Shown: piece by piece, positions 1-5,474 of the stretch | Layout of the letters: every line of letters begins with the position of its first letter | Numbering within the stretch: the stretch's first letter is position 1 | NCBI GenBank assembly: GCA_002502625.1 | Contig: DAPV01000018.1 | Span: 1 to 5,474, forward strand | Reading direction: 5' to 3' | Source of the DNA: Euryarchaeota archaeon UBA125 | Lineage (GTDB): Archaea; Thermoplasmatota; Poseidoniia; Poseidoniales; Thalassarchaeaceae | Length of the DNA: 5,474 bases | The notes under the pieces: generated by a model | Told to the model about the DNA's origin: nothing | The model's database searches: none | What the model saw: only the letters and a program-made list of their open reading frames with translations | Position numbers and translations under genes: made by a program

Positions 1-1
1 C

Positions 2-601
2 GCACTAGATATGATTGGACACACTATCGTTATCGATATTGGCGCAGGAACATGTGATATTGCAAGAGTATACGGTACAATTCCTGGTCCTGATGATCAG
101 ATGCATACAAGCTATGCTGGCGATCATATAGATAATGCATTAATTGAAGCAGTTCAAAAGAAATATTCTGGTGCACAGATTACTAAAGACATGGCCCGTA
201 GATGGAAACAACAGTTTTCATTCGTTAGAACTTCTATGCCTGATCAACCTGTTGTTGTAGATTTCAGTATTGAAGGAAAAGCAATGGCATTGGATATTAC
301 AGACTGTATACAGGTTGCCTGTGAATCAATTGTAGATCCTATTGTAGCAAATGTGAAGAAGTTAGTTGCTTCAAGTAACCCTGAGTTCCATAACGAATTT
401 AGAAACAATATGATTCTAGCAGGCGGTGGTTCTGGAATCACTGGACTAAACATTATGCTTGAAGACAAACTTGCAGATATTGGGGATTGTACAGTTCATG
501 TTGTAGACGATCCTGTAATGTTGGGTGCATTAGGTGGATTGAGACTATCAATGGAAGTACCTACTGATATGTGGTCTTCGTTGACTCTTGCATCTCGTTA
601 A
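2..601 (+). CDS. MamK/MreB-like actin-family ATPase, C-terminal part (5' end outside window)
   Basis: This is the C-terminal portion of a filament-forming, actin-fold ATPase, a cytoplasmic cytoskeletal protein. The frame is open to the left edge (codons for A-L-D precede the first ATG at 11), so that ATG is probably internal and the subdomain with the phosphate-1 motif lies upstream. Counting from that Met, residues 5-16 (TIVIDIGAGTCD) are the phosphate-2 loop and residues 135-146 (ILAGGGSGITGL) are the adenosine motif. Between them are AGDHID (36-41), a basic stretch at 60-70 ending in WKQQFSFV, and ACESIVDPIV (103-112). The ending has PTDMW (184-188). From memory, IDIGAGT, AGDHID, DPEF/RNN-LAGGGS and the tail match MamK and MamK-like actins better than MreB, whose phosphate-2 loop is usually DIGGGT. 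No membrane segment is seen. The gene converges on its neighbour, with 3 bases between the two stops. Actin-fold assignment is firm; the MamK-like subgroup is likely, and function in this organism is unknown. Confidence 0.88.
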   Translation, partial: ALDMIGHTIVIDIGAGTCDIARVYGTIPGPDDQMHTSYAGDHIDNALIEAVQKKYSGAQITKDMARRWKQQFSFVRTSMPDQPVVVDFSIEGKAMALDITDCIQVACESIVDPIVANVKKLVASSNPEFHNEFRNNMILAGGGSGITGLNIMLEDKLADIGDCTVHVVDDPVMLGALGGLRLSMEVPTDMWSSLTLASR

Positions 602-604
602 GAA

Positions 605-1150
605 TCATTCAGATTCAGAGTATGCCGAAGGTACCAGAGGATTCCTACAATGAGGACATAAGTCCGTATGTTGTAGTTTATCTAATACTATGCCGAGGAG
701 ACTTCCACAAGATGGACAAGAAGCCAATACTTCATTCTCATTAGTATATCTTAGGTGAGCTAATGCTGTAGTACCTCCAGAATACCATTCTCTATATTCT
801 GGATGTTCCATTCTTTGAATTCTAATAATACCTAATCCAGCCAAAATCAAAACTAATATTGCATCTAACATTATTCCATTCATAATCCAAACGAATCCCA
901 TAAGTCCTAAGATCACGGAAGATACCAGATATCCAATCTGGCCGGCTCTAATCCCGATAGTGTTACCACGTCTTGTAAATCTAAATGCACATATCCCTTG
1001 AATGCCAGCAATTGCAAAAGCAGGTCCAATAAGAAAATCACCTAAACTACCTACTATCCACACTGCTGTAAGGCCATTAAGAATTAAAAAAATTGACTGA
1101 TGTCTATGGGCTTGCTTCAGGTTTTCCTCTACCTTGGATAACCCGTCCAT
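605..1150 (-). CDS. Small membrane protein with C-terminal zinc ribbon, function unknown
   Basis: I do not recognise a named family for this 181-residue protein. The N-terminus (1-18) is charged and hydrophilic. Hydrophobic segments at about 19-36, 38-54, 73-90 and 92-110 suggest four membrane helices, separated by a short basic loop (RFTRRG, 57-62). A soluble tail follows, with two CxxC knuckles: CPSC (145-148) and CPHC (165-168), 16 residues apart, the spacing of a small zinc ribbon. The protein ends in an acidic SESE. By the positive-inside rule the basic loop, and probably the zinc ribbon, face the cytoplasm. The ATG at 1150 is the first possible one: an in-frame stop lies about 30 bases upstream at 1181-1183. 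The gene is divergent from coaBC and convergent with the actin gene. The ribbon could bind a protein or nucleic acid partner; that is only a guess. Confidence 0.8.
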   Translation of the reverse strand: MDGLSKVEENLKQAHRHQSIFLILNGLTAVWIVGSLGDFLIGPAFAIAGIQGICAFRFTRRGNTIGIRAGQIGYLVSSVILGLMGFVWIMNGIMLDAILVLILAGLGIIRIQRMEHPEYREWYSGGTTALAHLRYTNENEVLASCPSCGSLLGIVLDKLQHTDLCPHCRNPLVPSAYSESE

Positions 1151-1184
1151 GCCTTTCGCAAATGGTACCCCATCATCATCCTAT

Positions 1185-1196
1185 GTCATCGATGAC
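1185..1196. promoter_or_regulatory. Perfect 12-bp palindrome in divergent spacer, candidate operator
   Basis: GTCATCGATGAC is identical to its reverse complement. It lies in the 75-base spacer between the divergent starts at 1150 and 1226, with its centre about 40 and 35 bases from the two start codons. That is where a dimeric regulator could affect both promoters. On the plus strand a T/A-rich stretch (TATTGATGTAAAAC) follows it and might hold the coaBC promoter. On the minus strand GTTTTACATC could serve the membrane-protein gene. Neither is a convincing TATA box. A 12-mer palindrome can arise by chance, so regulation is an inference. Confidence 0.35.
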
Positions 1197-1225
1197 CTAT
1201 TGATGTAAAACGTTCTCGTAGGCTC

Positions 1226-2428
1226 ATGCCAAGGGATGTCGATGTAGTCAATCATGGCAATTCTTTGGATGGAAAAAGAATACTGCTCGGCATAACAGGT
1301 GGGATTGCTGCTGTAGAGAGCATACGTTTAGGAAGAGAACTACGTAGACACGGTGCAGAAATTCATGTTATCATGACAGAATCTGCTACAAAGGTAATTA
1401 CTCCTCTCGCAGTTAAATGGGCTACACAATCTCCTGTAGATGTAGAATGGTCTGGAGACATGCCTCAATTAGAGGGATTTGATGCAATCTTAGTAGCACC
1501 TGCAACTAGAAATACACTCTCTAAGCATGCTAATGGAGTAATGGATTCTCCTTTATCTATGGCTCTAGCTGCAGGTACAGGAAACGGGACTCCAATTCTA
1601 GTGGTTCCATCAATGCATGATGATTTATTTGATGATCCCGTAACCATGGATCTTCTAGAAATAATCAAAAATAGAGGTTGTTCAATATTAATTTCAGAAT
1701 CAGAAGAGGGAAGAAGAAAGCAACCAAGTCCCGAAGATATCGTCTCTCGATTAGCTAATATCGTAAATAGAGACAATCTATCTCGAAGTATCTTGGTGAT
1801 AATTGGAGGTACAGAAGCTCCAATTGATGATATCAGAACAGTTTCCAATCATTCTACTGGACGAACTGGATGGTCAATTGCAGATTATTTGTATAGATGT
1901 GGACACGATGTATTTGTTTTAGCAGGGCGAATTTCTTTTGAACCAAAATCAATTTGTATTCCGATTATTAGAGCTATTAATCCTGATTCAATGAAAAGAT
2001 CAACAAAAAATATGATTGAAAATGAAATAATGAATATTGATTCTGTCGTGTGCGCTGCCGCAATTTCCGATTTTGTAGTTTCTGATTCTAAATCTGGTAA
2101 GATAGAATCTGGAAATGATATTTCATTAACTCTGACTCCATTCGAGAAAATACTCGATCAAATCCCTCAATGGATTAAATCATCCAGAGGAGATAATTCT
2201 GGGCATGTCATTGGATTCAAATTACTTAGTGATTCAAACAGAAATCAATTGGTAAATGCAGCAAGGTCTCAAATTGATAGAGTAGGTGTTTCAGCAGTTG
2301 TTGCCAATGACCTTTCACAATTAACTGATGAAGGTCCGAGGGCTCTATGGGTCACTTCTGAAAATATTGAGGAACTTAAGGATACAAAACACATCGGAGT
2401 GGCCATTGAGGCCTTACTTAGGGCGTAG
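1226..2428 (+). CDS. coaBC: Bifunctional phosphopantothenoylcysteine decarboxylase / phosphopantothenate-cysteine ligase (CoaBC)
   Basis: CoaB joins cysteine to 4'-phosphopantothenate using a nucleotide triphosphate. CoaC, an FMN enzyme, then decarboxylates the product to 4'-phosphopantetheine for coenzyme A synthesis in the cytoplasm. The 400-residue length fits fused CoaBC. The CoaC domain (about 16-180) shows the FMN-binding start GITGGIAA (22-29), APAT (91-94) and PSMHDDLF (128-135), the archaeal form of the bacterial PxMNxxMW motif. The CoaB domain (about 188-400) shows GGTEAPIDDIRTVSNHSTG (194-212), AAAISDF (277-283), a lysine at 292 in GKI, GFK (330-332) and ANDLS (360-364). These match the ligase motifs well. 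The oddity is that the segment GDMPQLEGFD (77-86), where the catalytic histidine of the decarboxylase normally sits, has no histidine. The bacterial clamp cysteine is also absent, but as I recall it is absent in methanogen CoaBC too. ATG 1226 gives about 15 residues before the Rossmann-like fold; no Shine-Dalgarno is seen. proS follows 31 bases later. Confidence 0.93.
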   Translation: MPRDVDVVNHGNSLDGKRILLGITGGIAAVESIRLGRELRRHGAEIHVIMTESATKVITPLAVKWATQSPVDVEWSGDMPQLEGFDAILVAPATRNTLSKHANGVMDSPLSMALAAGTGNGTPILVVPSMHDDLFDDPVTMDLLEIIKNRGCSILISESEEGRRKQPSPEDIVSRLANIVNRDNLSRSILVIIGGTEAPIDDIRTVSNHSTGRTGWSIADYLYRCGHDVFVLAGRISFEPKSICIPIIRAINPDSMKRSTKNMIENEIMNIDSVVCAAAISDFVVSDSKSGKIESGNDISLTLTPFEKILDQIPQWIKSSRGDNSGHVIGFKLLSDSNRNQLVNAARSQIDRVGVSAVVANDLSQLTDEGPRALWVTSENIEELKDTKHIGVAIEALLRA

Positions 2429-2446
2429 GATTCAAGTTTAGAATCC
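2428..2446. repeat. Short inverted repeat between coaBC and proS
   Basis: GGATTC (2428-2433) and GAATCC (2441-2446) are perfect 6-base inverted arms around a 7-base A/T-rich loop (AAGTTTA). The first base is the last base of the coaBC stop codon. The element could be a weak hairpin in a coaBC-proS transcript, or simply flank an A/T-rich promoter element (GTTTAGAA) about 20 bases before the proS start. No T-run follows, so it does not look like a terminator. It is short enough to be chance. Confidence 0.2.
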
Positions 2447-2459
2447 CGAGCCTTGGATC

Positions 2460-3953
2460 ATGGCCAACCACCACAAGGCTAAGCGAGGCATCCCGCCGAA
2501 GTCTGATTTCAATGCGTGGTATCCGGCAATTGTTGAGATAGCTGACCTTGTTGACAAGCGTTATCCAATCAAAGGAATGGACGTTTGGAGACCTTATGGG
2601 TGGAAGGCTATGAAGAGGATAGATGCACTTACTCATGCAGAAATGGAGAGAACCGGACATGATGAAGTACATTTTCCATTATTGATACCTGAAGACCTTC
2701 TAGAGAAAGAGAATCGTTTAGTTGCCTTACTCAAAGCGGCAAGAGACGCGGGGGTTGATCCTTCTGAACTGAGAATGGATGAGGAACCTGCAGGCTTCAA
2801 GAAAGAAGTATACTGGGTCAAGCATGCAGGTGAAAACGAACTTGATGTTCCTATGTTTTTGAGACCTACTTCTGAGACTGCAATGTATACCTTGTTTCCA
2901 CTATGGGTACGTAGTCATGCAGATTTACCATTGAAAACATATCAAATTGTTAACACCTTTAGGTATGAGACAAAACAAACTAGATCATTTATCAGAGTTA
3001 GAGAGATTCATTTCTTTGAAGCACATACTGCTCATGTAGATGAAGAAGACGCAACACGCCAGATTGAGGAAGATCTTGAGATTGTATCCAATATTATGGC
3101 AGACTTGGGATTGCCATACATAGCATCAAAACGACCTGTTTGGGATACATTTCCAGGTGCATGGTATACCATTGGTATAGATGTAATAATGCCTAATGGC
3201 CGAACATTACAAGTTGCATCTTGCCATCATTATCGTGATCAATGGGCGCAAGCATTCGATTTGTCTTACGAAGCTGAAGACCGGACTACAAAATTTTGTC
3301 ATCAAACAACTTATGGCATGTCTGAACGACTACTTGGAGCAGTTGTAGGAATGCACGGTGATGATGCAGGACTAATCATGCCTCCAACAATGGCCCCTTT
3401 CCAAGTAGTATTGATACCAGTAGCTGCCCATAAATCAGAGGCTGTAATGGAGACAGTTCGTGATGTTGAAACTACACTGAAGTCTGCTGGACTTAAGGTT
3501 CATGTTGATGATAGAGATCTTCGCCCTGGTCAGAAATATTACGATTGGGAAATAAAAGGAGTGCCACTTAGATTAGACATTGGTCCAAGGGATGTTGAGA
3601 AAGGTCATGCATTTGCTGCAAGAAGAACAGGAGGTAAGCAACCAATCCCTCTAGCGACAATTGTCGATTCTGTACATTCCGAACTAAATGAAATTCAAAA
3701 ATCACTTGTTGAATCTTCTAATCAACATCGAAATCAAATCGTTAGAAGTGCTACTTCTTTAGATCAACTAAGTGATGATGGCCATATCTATGAGGTTGCT
3801 TTTTGTGGTACCGACTCAGATGCAGAAGTTTTGGAGAAAAACTCCAATCTTACTCTCTTAGGTGAAGCATTAGAACCGTTTTCTGAATCTCGTCCTTGTA
3901 TTGTCACAGGACAGATGACCACCATACGTCAACACATAGCACGAATGTATTGA
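2460..3953 (+). CDS. proS: Prolyl-tRNA synthetase, archaeal/eukaryal type (class II)
   Basis: This cytoplasmic enzyme attaches proline to tRNA-Pro with ATP. At 497 residues it has the usual length of the archaeal-type enzyme. Motif 1 lies around 38-54 (IKGMDVWRPYGWKAMKR). The proline-site loop is RPTSE (135-139, with T137 and E139). Motif 2 spans 168-182 (RYE through RVREI), followed by FFEAHTAH (185-192). Motif 3 is near 284-294 (TYGMSERLLGA, R290), then HGDD (299-302). Only about 100 residues separate motifs 2 and 3, so the bacterial editing insertion is absent. The anticodon-binding domain (about 313-410) contains VHVDDRDLRPG (347-357) and GVPLRLDIGPRD (367-378). The C-terminal domain ends in the typical Tyr (497), but only two of the four expected zinc cysteines remain (C449, C480); D454 and T483 occupy the other positions. 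ATG 2460 is chosen because homology begins close after it (residues 15-35); no Shine-Dalgarno is present, consistent with a leaderless or short-leader transcript. Confidence 0.97.
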   Translation: MANHHKAKRGIPPKSDFNAWYPAIVEIADLVDKRYPIKGMDVWRPYGWKAMKRIDALTHAEMERTGHDEVHFPLLIPEDLLEKENRLVALLKAARDAGVDPSELRMDEEPAGFKKEVYWVKHAGENELDVPMFLRPTSETAMYTLFPLWVRSHADLPLKTYQIVNTFRYETKQTRSFIRVREIHFFEAHTAHVDEEDATRQIEEDLEIVSNIMADLGLPYIASKRPVWDTFPGAWYTIGIDVIMPNGRTLQVASCHHYRDQWAQAFDLSYEAEDRTTKFCHQTTYGMSERLLGAVVGMHGDDAGLIMPPTMAPFQVVLIPVAAHKSEAVMETVRDVETTLKSAGLKVHVDDRDLRPGQKYYDWEIKGVPLRLDIGPRDVEKGHAFAARRTGGKQPIPLATIVDSVHSELNEIQKSLVESSNQHRNQIVRSATSLDQLSDDGHIYEVAFCGTDSDAEVLEKNSNLTLLGEALEPFSESRPCIVTGQMTTIRQHIARMY

Positions 3954-3972
3954 TGCATGGCATGGGATTGAT

Positions 3973-3980
3973 GATATATC
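3973..3980 (+). promoter_or_regulatory. TATA-like box for the hydroxylase gene
   Basis: GATATATC lies in the 47-base gap after proS, with its centre about 25 bases before the GTG at 4001. This is the spacing expected between an archaeal TATA box and the start site of a leaderless transcript. No Shine-Dalgarno is present, so the position supports both a separate promoter for the downstream gene and the GTG start. The base-by-base spacing is observed; promoter activity is inferred. Confidence 0.45.
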
Positions 3981-3993
3981 TTTGATTATCAAA
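3981..3993. promoter_or_regulatory. Palindrome TTTGATTATCAAA between TATA-like box and start codon
   Basis: TTTGAT and ATCAAA are perfect 6-base inverted arms around a single T. The element abuts the TATA-like box and ends 7 bases before the GTG at 4001, which is the usual place for an archaeal repressor site that blocks polymerase or TFB access. It might instead act as a weak hairpin at the end of the proS transcript, but the arms are A/T-rich and the spacer of one base cannot form a normal loop. Operator function is an inference. Confidence 0.35.
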
Positions 3994-4000
3994 AAATGAT

Positions 4001-5029
4001 GTGGACATTAAGATAGAGTCAGATTTTCCAACAGGAGACCAGATAGTTAAGGTTCTTGAATCGCGTTCATGGCCTATGGAATTTTTAGTCCGGACTATTG
4101 TTCTGTTACTAGTGGGATTCTCTTTATGGAGATATCAGTATGAGTCTCTATTTGCAGTAATTATTCTCTTTGTGCTTGTTGTTCCAATGGAGAAGATTTT
4201 TCCACGTCATAAAGGTCAACCAATTCGACGACCTAAATGGAAATTGGATCTAACTTATGCTCTTGCTTCACCTTTACTAAATGCATTAGGAGTGGTAATT
4301 TTTGTTGTAATTGCTTTTCTTTCATTTGCTTGGGTACCTGGTTTACTGGTTAGTCCTCTGGTTGATATGATACCTCTTTCAATCAAACCTATTGTTGCAT
4401 TCGTGTTGTTTGATTTCTTCGTATATTGGGCCCATAGATGGTATCATGAGGTCCCTGAACTGTGGAGGTTTCATTCAATTCATCATTCACCTGAACATCT
4501 AGATTGGGTTAGTGGATTTAGGGTACATCCTTTCGATTTTGCCCTTATTGCACCTGGATTCATTTTTTTAGTTGCAGCCGGTTTCAATCCTGAAACTAGT
4601 GGAATAATTGCTGTAATTCAATTAATTTCAGGTATTTTCTTTCATGCTAACGTGAATTGGCGATTCAAGTTTTTTCATAGAATAATTCAGACACCGGAGT
4701 TTCATCATTGGCATCATGCTAATGATGAAGAGGCTCATTGGTCTAACTACTGTGGTTTCCTTCCTTTTTGGGATATACTGTTCGGTACATACTACATGCC
4801 TAAAGATAAACGTCCTGAAGAGTACGGGGTGGATGAATACATTCCTGATGGTATTCTCAACCAGTTATATCACCCATTGAAAGGAATAGGTAATCCATTT
4901 CGAGCTGTTTTCCATCCTATTCGATCTTTCCGCACTCTTTTCTCATTTATTCGAAAATTATTACGAGGTGTTTGGAAATCTACATTCAGAAAAAGAGGCC
5001 ACAGGCCGACTAATGATGGATGGCCATGA
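4001..5029 (+). CDS. Membrane di-iron hydroxylase, fatty acid hydroxylase / sterol desaturase family
   Basis: Members of this family are integral membrane enzymes that use a histidine-bound di-iron centre and O2 to hydroxylate or desaturate lipids, sterols or carotenoids. All eight histidines are present in the classical clusters: HRWYH (145-149), HSIHH (158-162) and HHWHH (235-239). The family-typical FRVHPFDF (173-180) lies between them. Hydrophobic segments at about 27-44, 48-66, 86-112, 129-146, 180-197 and 201-216 give several membrane passes, with the His clusters expected on the cytoplasmic face. The tail (300-342) is basic. The start is GTG: an in-frame stop lies at 3983-3985, and the next Met (residue 26) sits at the edge of the first membrane segment. 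The TATA-like box at 3973-3980 also favours the GTG. The substrate cannot be read from sequence; archaeal isoprenoid lipid, carotenoid or an acquired fatty acid or sterol are options. The need for O2 implies an aerobic host. The stop abuts the stop of the opposing gene. Confidence 0.9.
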   Translation: MDIKIESDFPTGDQIVKVLESRSWPMEFLVRTIVLLLVGFSLWRYQYESLFAVIILFVLVVPMEKIFPRHKGQPIRRPKWKLDLTYALASPLLNALGVVIFVVIAFLSFAWVPGLLVSPLVDMIPLSIKPIVAFVLFDFFVYWAHRWYHEVPELWRFHSIHHSPEHLDWVSGFRVHPFDFALIAPGFIFLVAAGFNPETSGIIAVIQLISGIFFHANVNWRFKFFHRIIQTPEFHHWHHANDEEAHWSNYCGFLPFWDILFGTYYMPKDKRPEEYGVDEYIPDGILNQLYHPLKGIGNPFRAVFHPIRSFRTLFSFIRKLLRGVWKSTFRKRGHRPTNDGWP

Positions 5030-5474
5030 CTAGCGTTTACGAACAATTCCTAGAATTAAACTGATAACTCCAATTCCTACTATTGCAATGTCCGGAATCC
5101 CCCATTGTCCTGTTGGTCCCCAAGCGATATGTTCCTGCATTCTGTGGAATTCTAATAGGTTCAATTTTAGAGATACACCGCAAGTGGAGTGTATTTCATT
5201 AGCACAAGTTGACAAAATATTTCCGAATCCCCAGTATACATTAGTCAATCCTACTCCAACAAAAGAAAGACCTAACCCAGTCCTAACAATTGGCACAATC
5301 GAAGATGTATTTTCTACTTGACCTTTATTTCTACCTGGTGCTTCGATTGTACTTCGAACAACTTGAATAGGTTCAGGAATGATATCTACCATTTCTAAAT
5401 CATTATCTTGAGATGTTGTAATCGATTCAACCACTTCAATCTCTTCTTCACCCAGTAAATTTAGAATAGATTCT
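5030..5474 (-). CDS. Putative two-helix membrane protein, unrecognised (5' end outside window)
   Basis: I do not recognise this protein. The frame runs open from the stop at 5030-5032 to the right edge, so the gene probably begins beyond the window. The GTG at 5434 is a possible start, but the codons before it continue sensibly as an acidic segment (ILNLLGEEEIE), so I treat it as internal. Counting from that GTG, residues 1-46 are hydrophilic and probably disordered. A hydrophobic segment covers about 47-72, and a second one covers about 112-130, ending in the basic tail RKR. The roughly 40-residue loop between them has two cysteines (C77, C85) that could form a disulfide if the loop is outside the cell, which the basic tail being cytoplasmic would allow. 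Composition resembles the neighbours. A real gene is supported by the long open frame, the hydrophobic pattern and the tight convergent fit with the hydroxylase gene. Confidence 0.68.
   Translation of the reverse strand, partial: ESILNLLGEEEIEVVESITTSQDNDLEMVDIIPEPIQVVRSTIEAPGRNKGQVENTSSIVPIVRTGLGLSFVGVGLTNVYWGFGNILSTCANEIHSTCGVSLKLNLLEFHRMQEHIAWGPTGQWGIPDIAIVGIGVISLILGIVRKR

Noticed and set aside
244..468. Minus-strand open frame of 74 codons antisense to the actin gene
   Set aside because: The plus strand there encodes a conserved actin motif, including the GGG adenosine loop. The antisense product is P/S/T-rich without recognisable features.
602..616. GAATC-ATTCA-GATTC inverted repeat just after the actin stop, possible terminator
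   Set aside because: The stem is only 5 bases with no T-run, and it overlaps the last codons of the opposing gene, so chance is the simpler explanation.
1603..1635. PSMHDDLF in CoaC, with His where bacteria have Asn (PxMN), considered as a defect
   Set aside because: As I recall, methanogen CoaBC has PAMHENMF at this place, so this is the normal archaeal variant.
1465..1848. Minus-strand open frame of 127 codons inside coaBC
   Set aside because: It lies wholly antisense to the well-supported coaBC gene, and its translation shows no recognisable motif or membrane pattern.
2418..2821. Two minus-strand open frames at the start of proS
   Set aside because: Both are antisense to conserved proS motifs and have no recognisable domain or plausible start context.
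3385..3395. PPT (308-310) in ProRS where many archaeal enzymes have PPR, considered as a lost motif 3 arginine
   Set aside because: The class II motif 3 arginine is R290 in GMSER and is present. The PPR position is not conserved in bacterial ProRS.
5088..5321. Plus-strand open frame of 77 codons opposite the right-edge gene
   Set aside because: The minus-strand frame is longer, stays open to the edge and encodes two clear hydrophobic segments. The plus-strand product shows none.

Overview
The window looks like a gene-dense, AT-rich piece of an archaeal chromosome, most plausibly a planktonic euryarchaeote such as Marine Group II / Poseidoniales. The reasons are: an archaeal/eukaryal-type prolyl-tRNA synthetase without the bacterial editing insertion; a fused CoaBC that resembles the methanogen enzyme more than the bacterial one; no clear Shine-Dalgarno sequences before the starts; and a TATA-like box about 25 bases before a GTG start, as in leaderless archaeal transcripts. 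The lineage is an inference. Archaeal-type ProRS also occurs in some bacteria, and no rRNA is present to settle it.

Layout, left to right. (1) The 3' part of an actin-family ATPase gene (to 601, + strand) runs in from the left edge. Its C-terminal half resembles MamK-type actins more than ordinary MreB. (2) It converges, 3 bases apart, on a minus-strand gene (605-1150) for a small four-helix membrane protein with a C-terminal CxxC/CxxC zinc ribbon. (3) A 75-base divergent spacer holds a perfect 12-bp palindrome midway between the two starts. (4) A same-strand block follows: coaBC (1226-2428), then proS 31 bases later (2460-3953), then a membrane di-iron fatty-acid-hydroxylase/sterol-desaturase-family gene 47 bases later (4001-5029). 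(5) The hydroxylase gene meets, stop codon against stop codon, a minus-strand gene (5030 to the right edge) for an unrecognised protein with two predicted membrane segments. Its 5' end lies outside the window.

The genes do not form one pathway. coaBC supplies the last-but-two and preceding chemical steps of coenzyme A synthesis (cysteine ligation and decarboxylation), proS charges tRNA-Pro, and the hydroxylase probably modifies a lipid or isoprenoid. Each of the last two has at least some upstream sequence that could act as its own promoter, clearest before the hydroxylase. No tRNA, rRNA, CRISPR array, insertion sequence or transposase is visible, and no gap without a gene exceeds 75 bases.

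The most notable signals are a MamK-like actin in an archaeal setting, a CoaBC whose decarboxylase domain appears to lack the catalytic histidine, a ProRS whose C-terminal zinc site has lost two of four cysteines, and a palindrome placed between the TATA-like box and the start of the hydroxylase gene. I see no evidence for a new multi-gene system.
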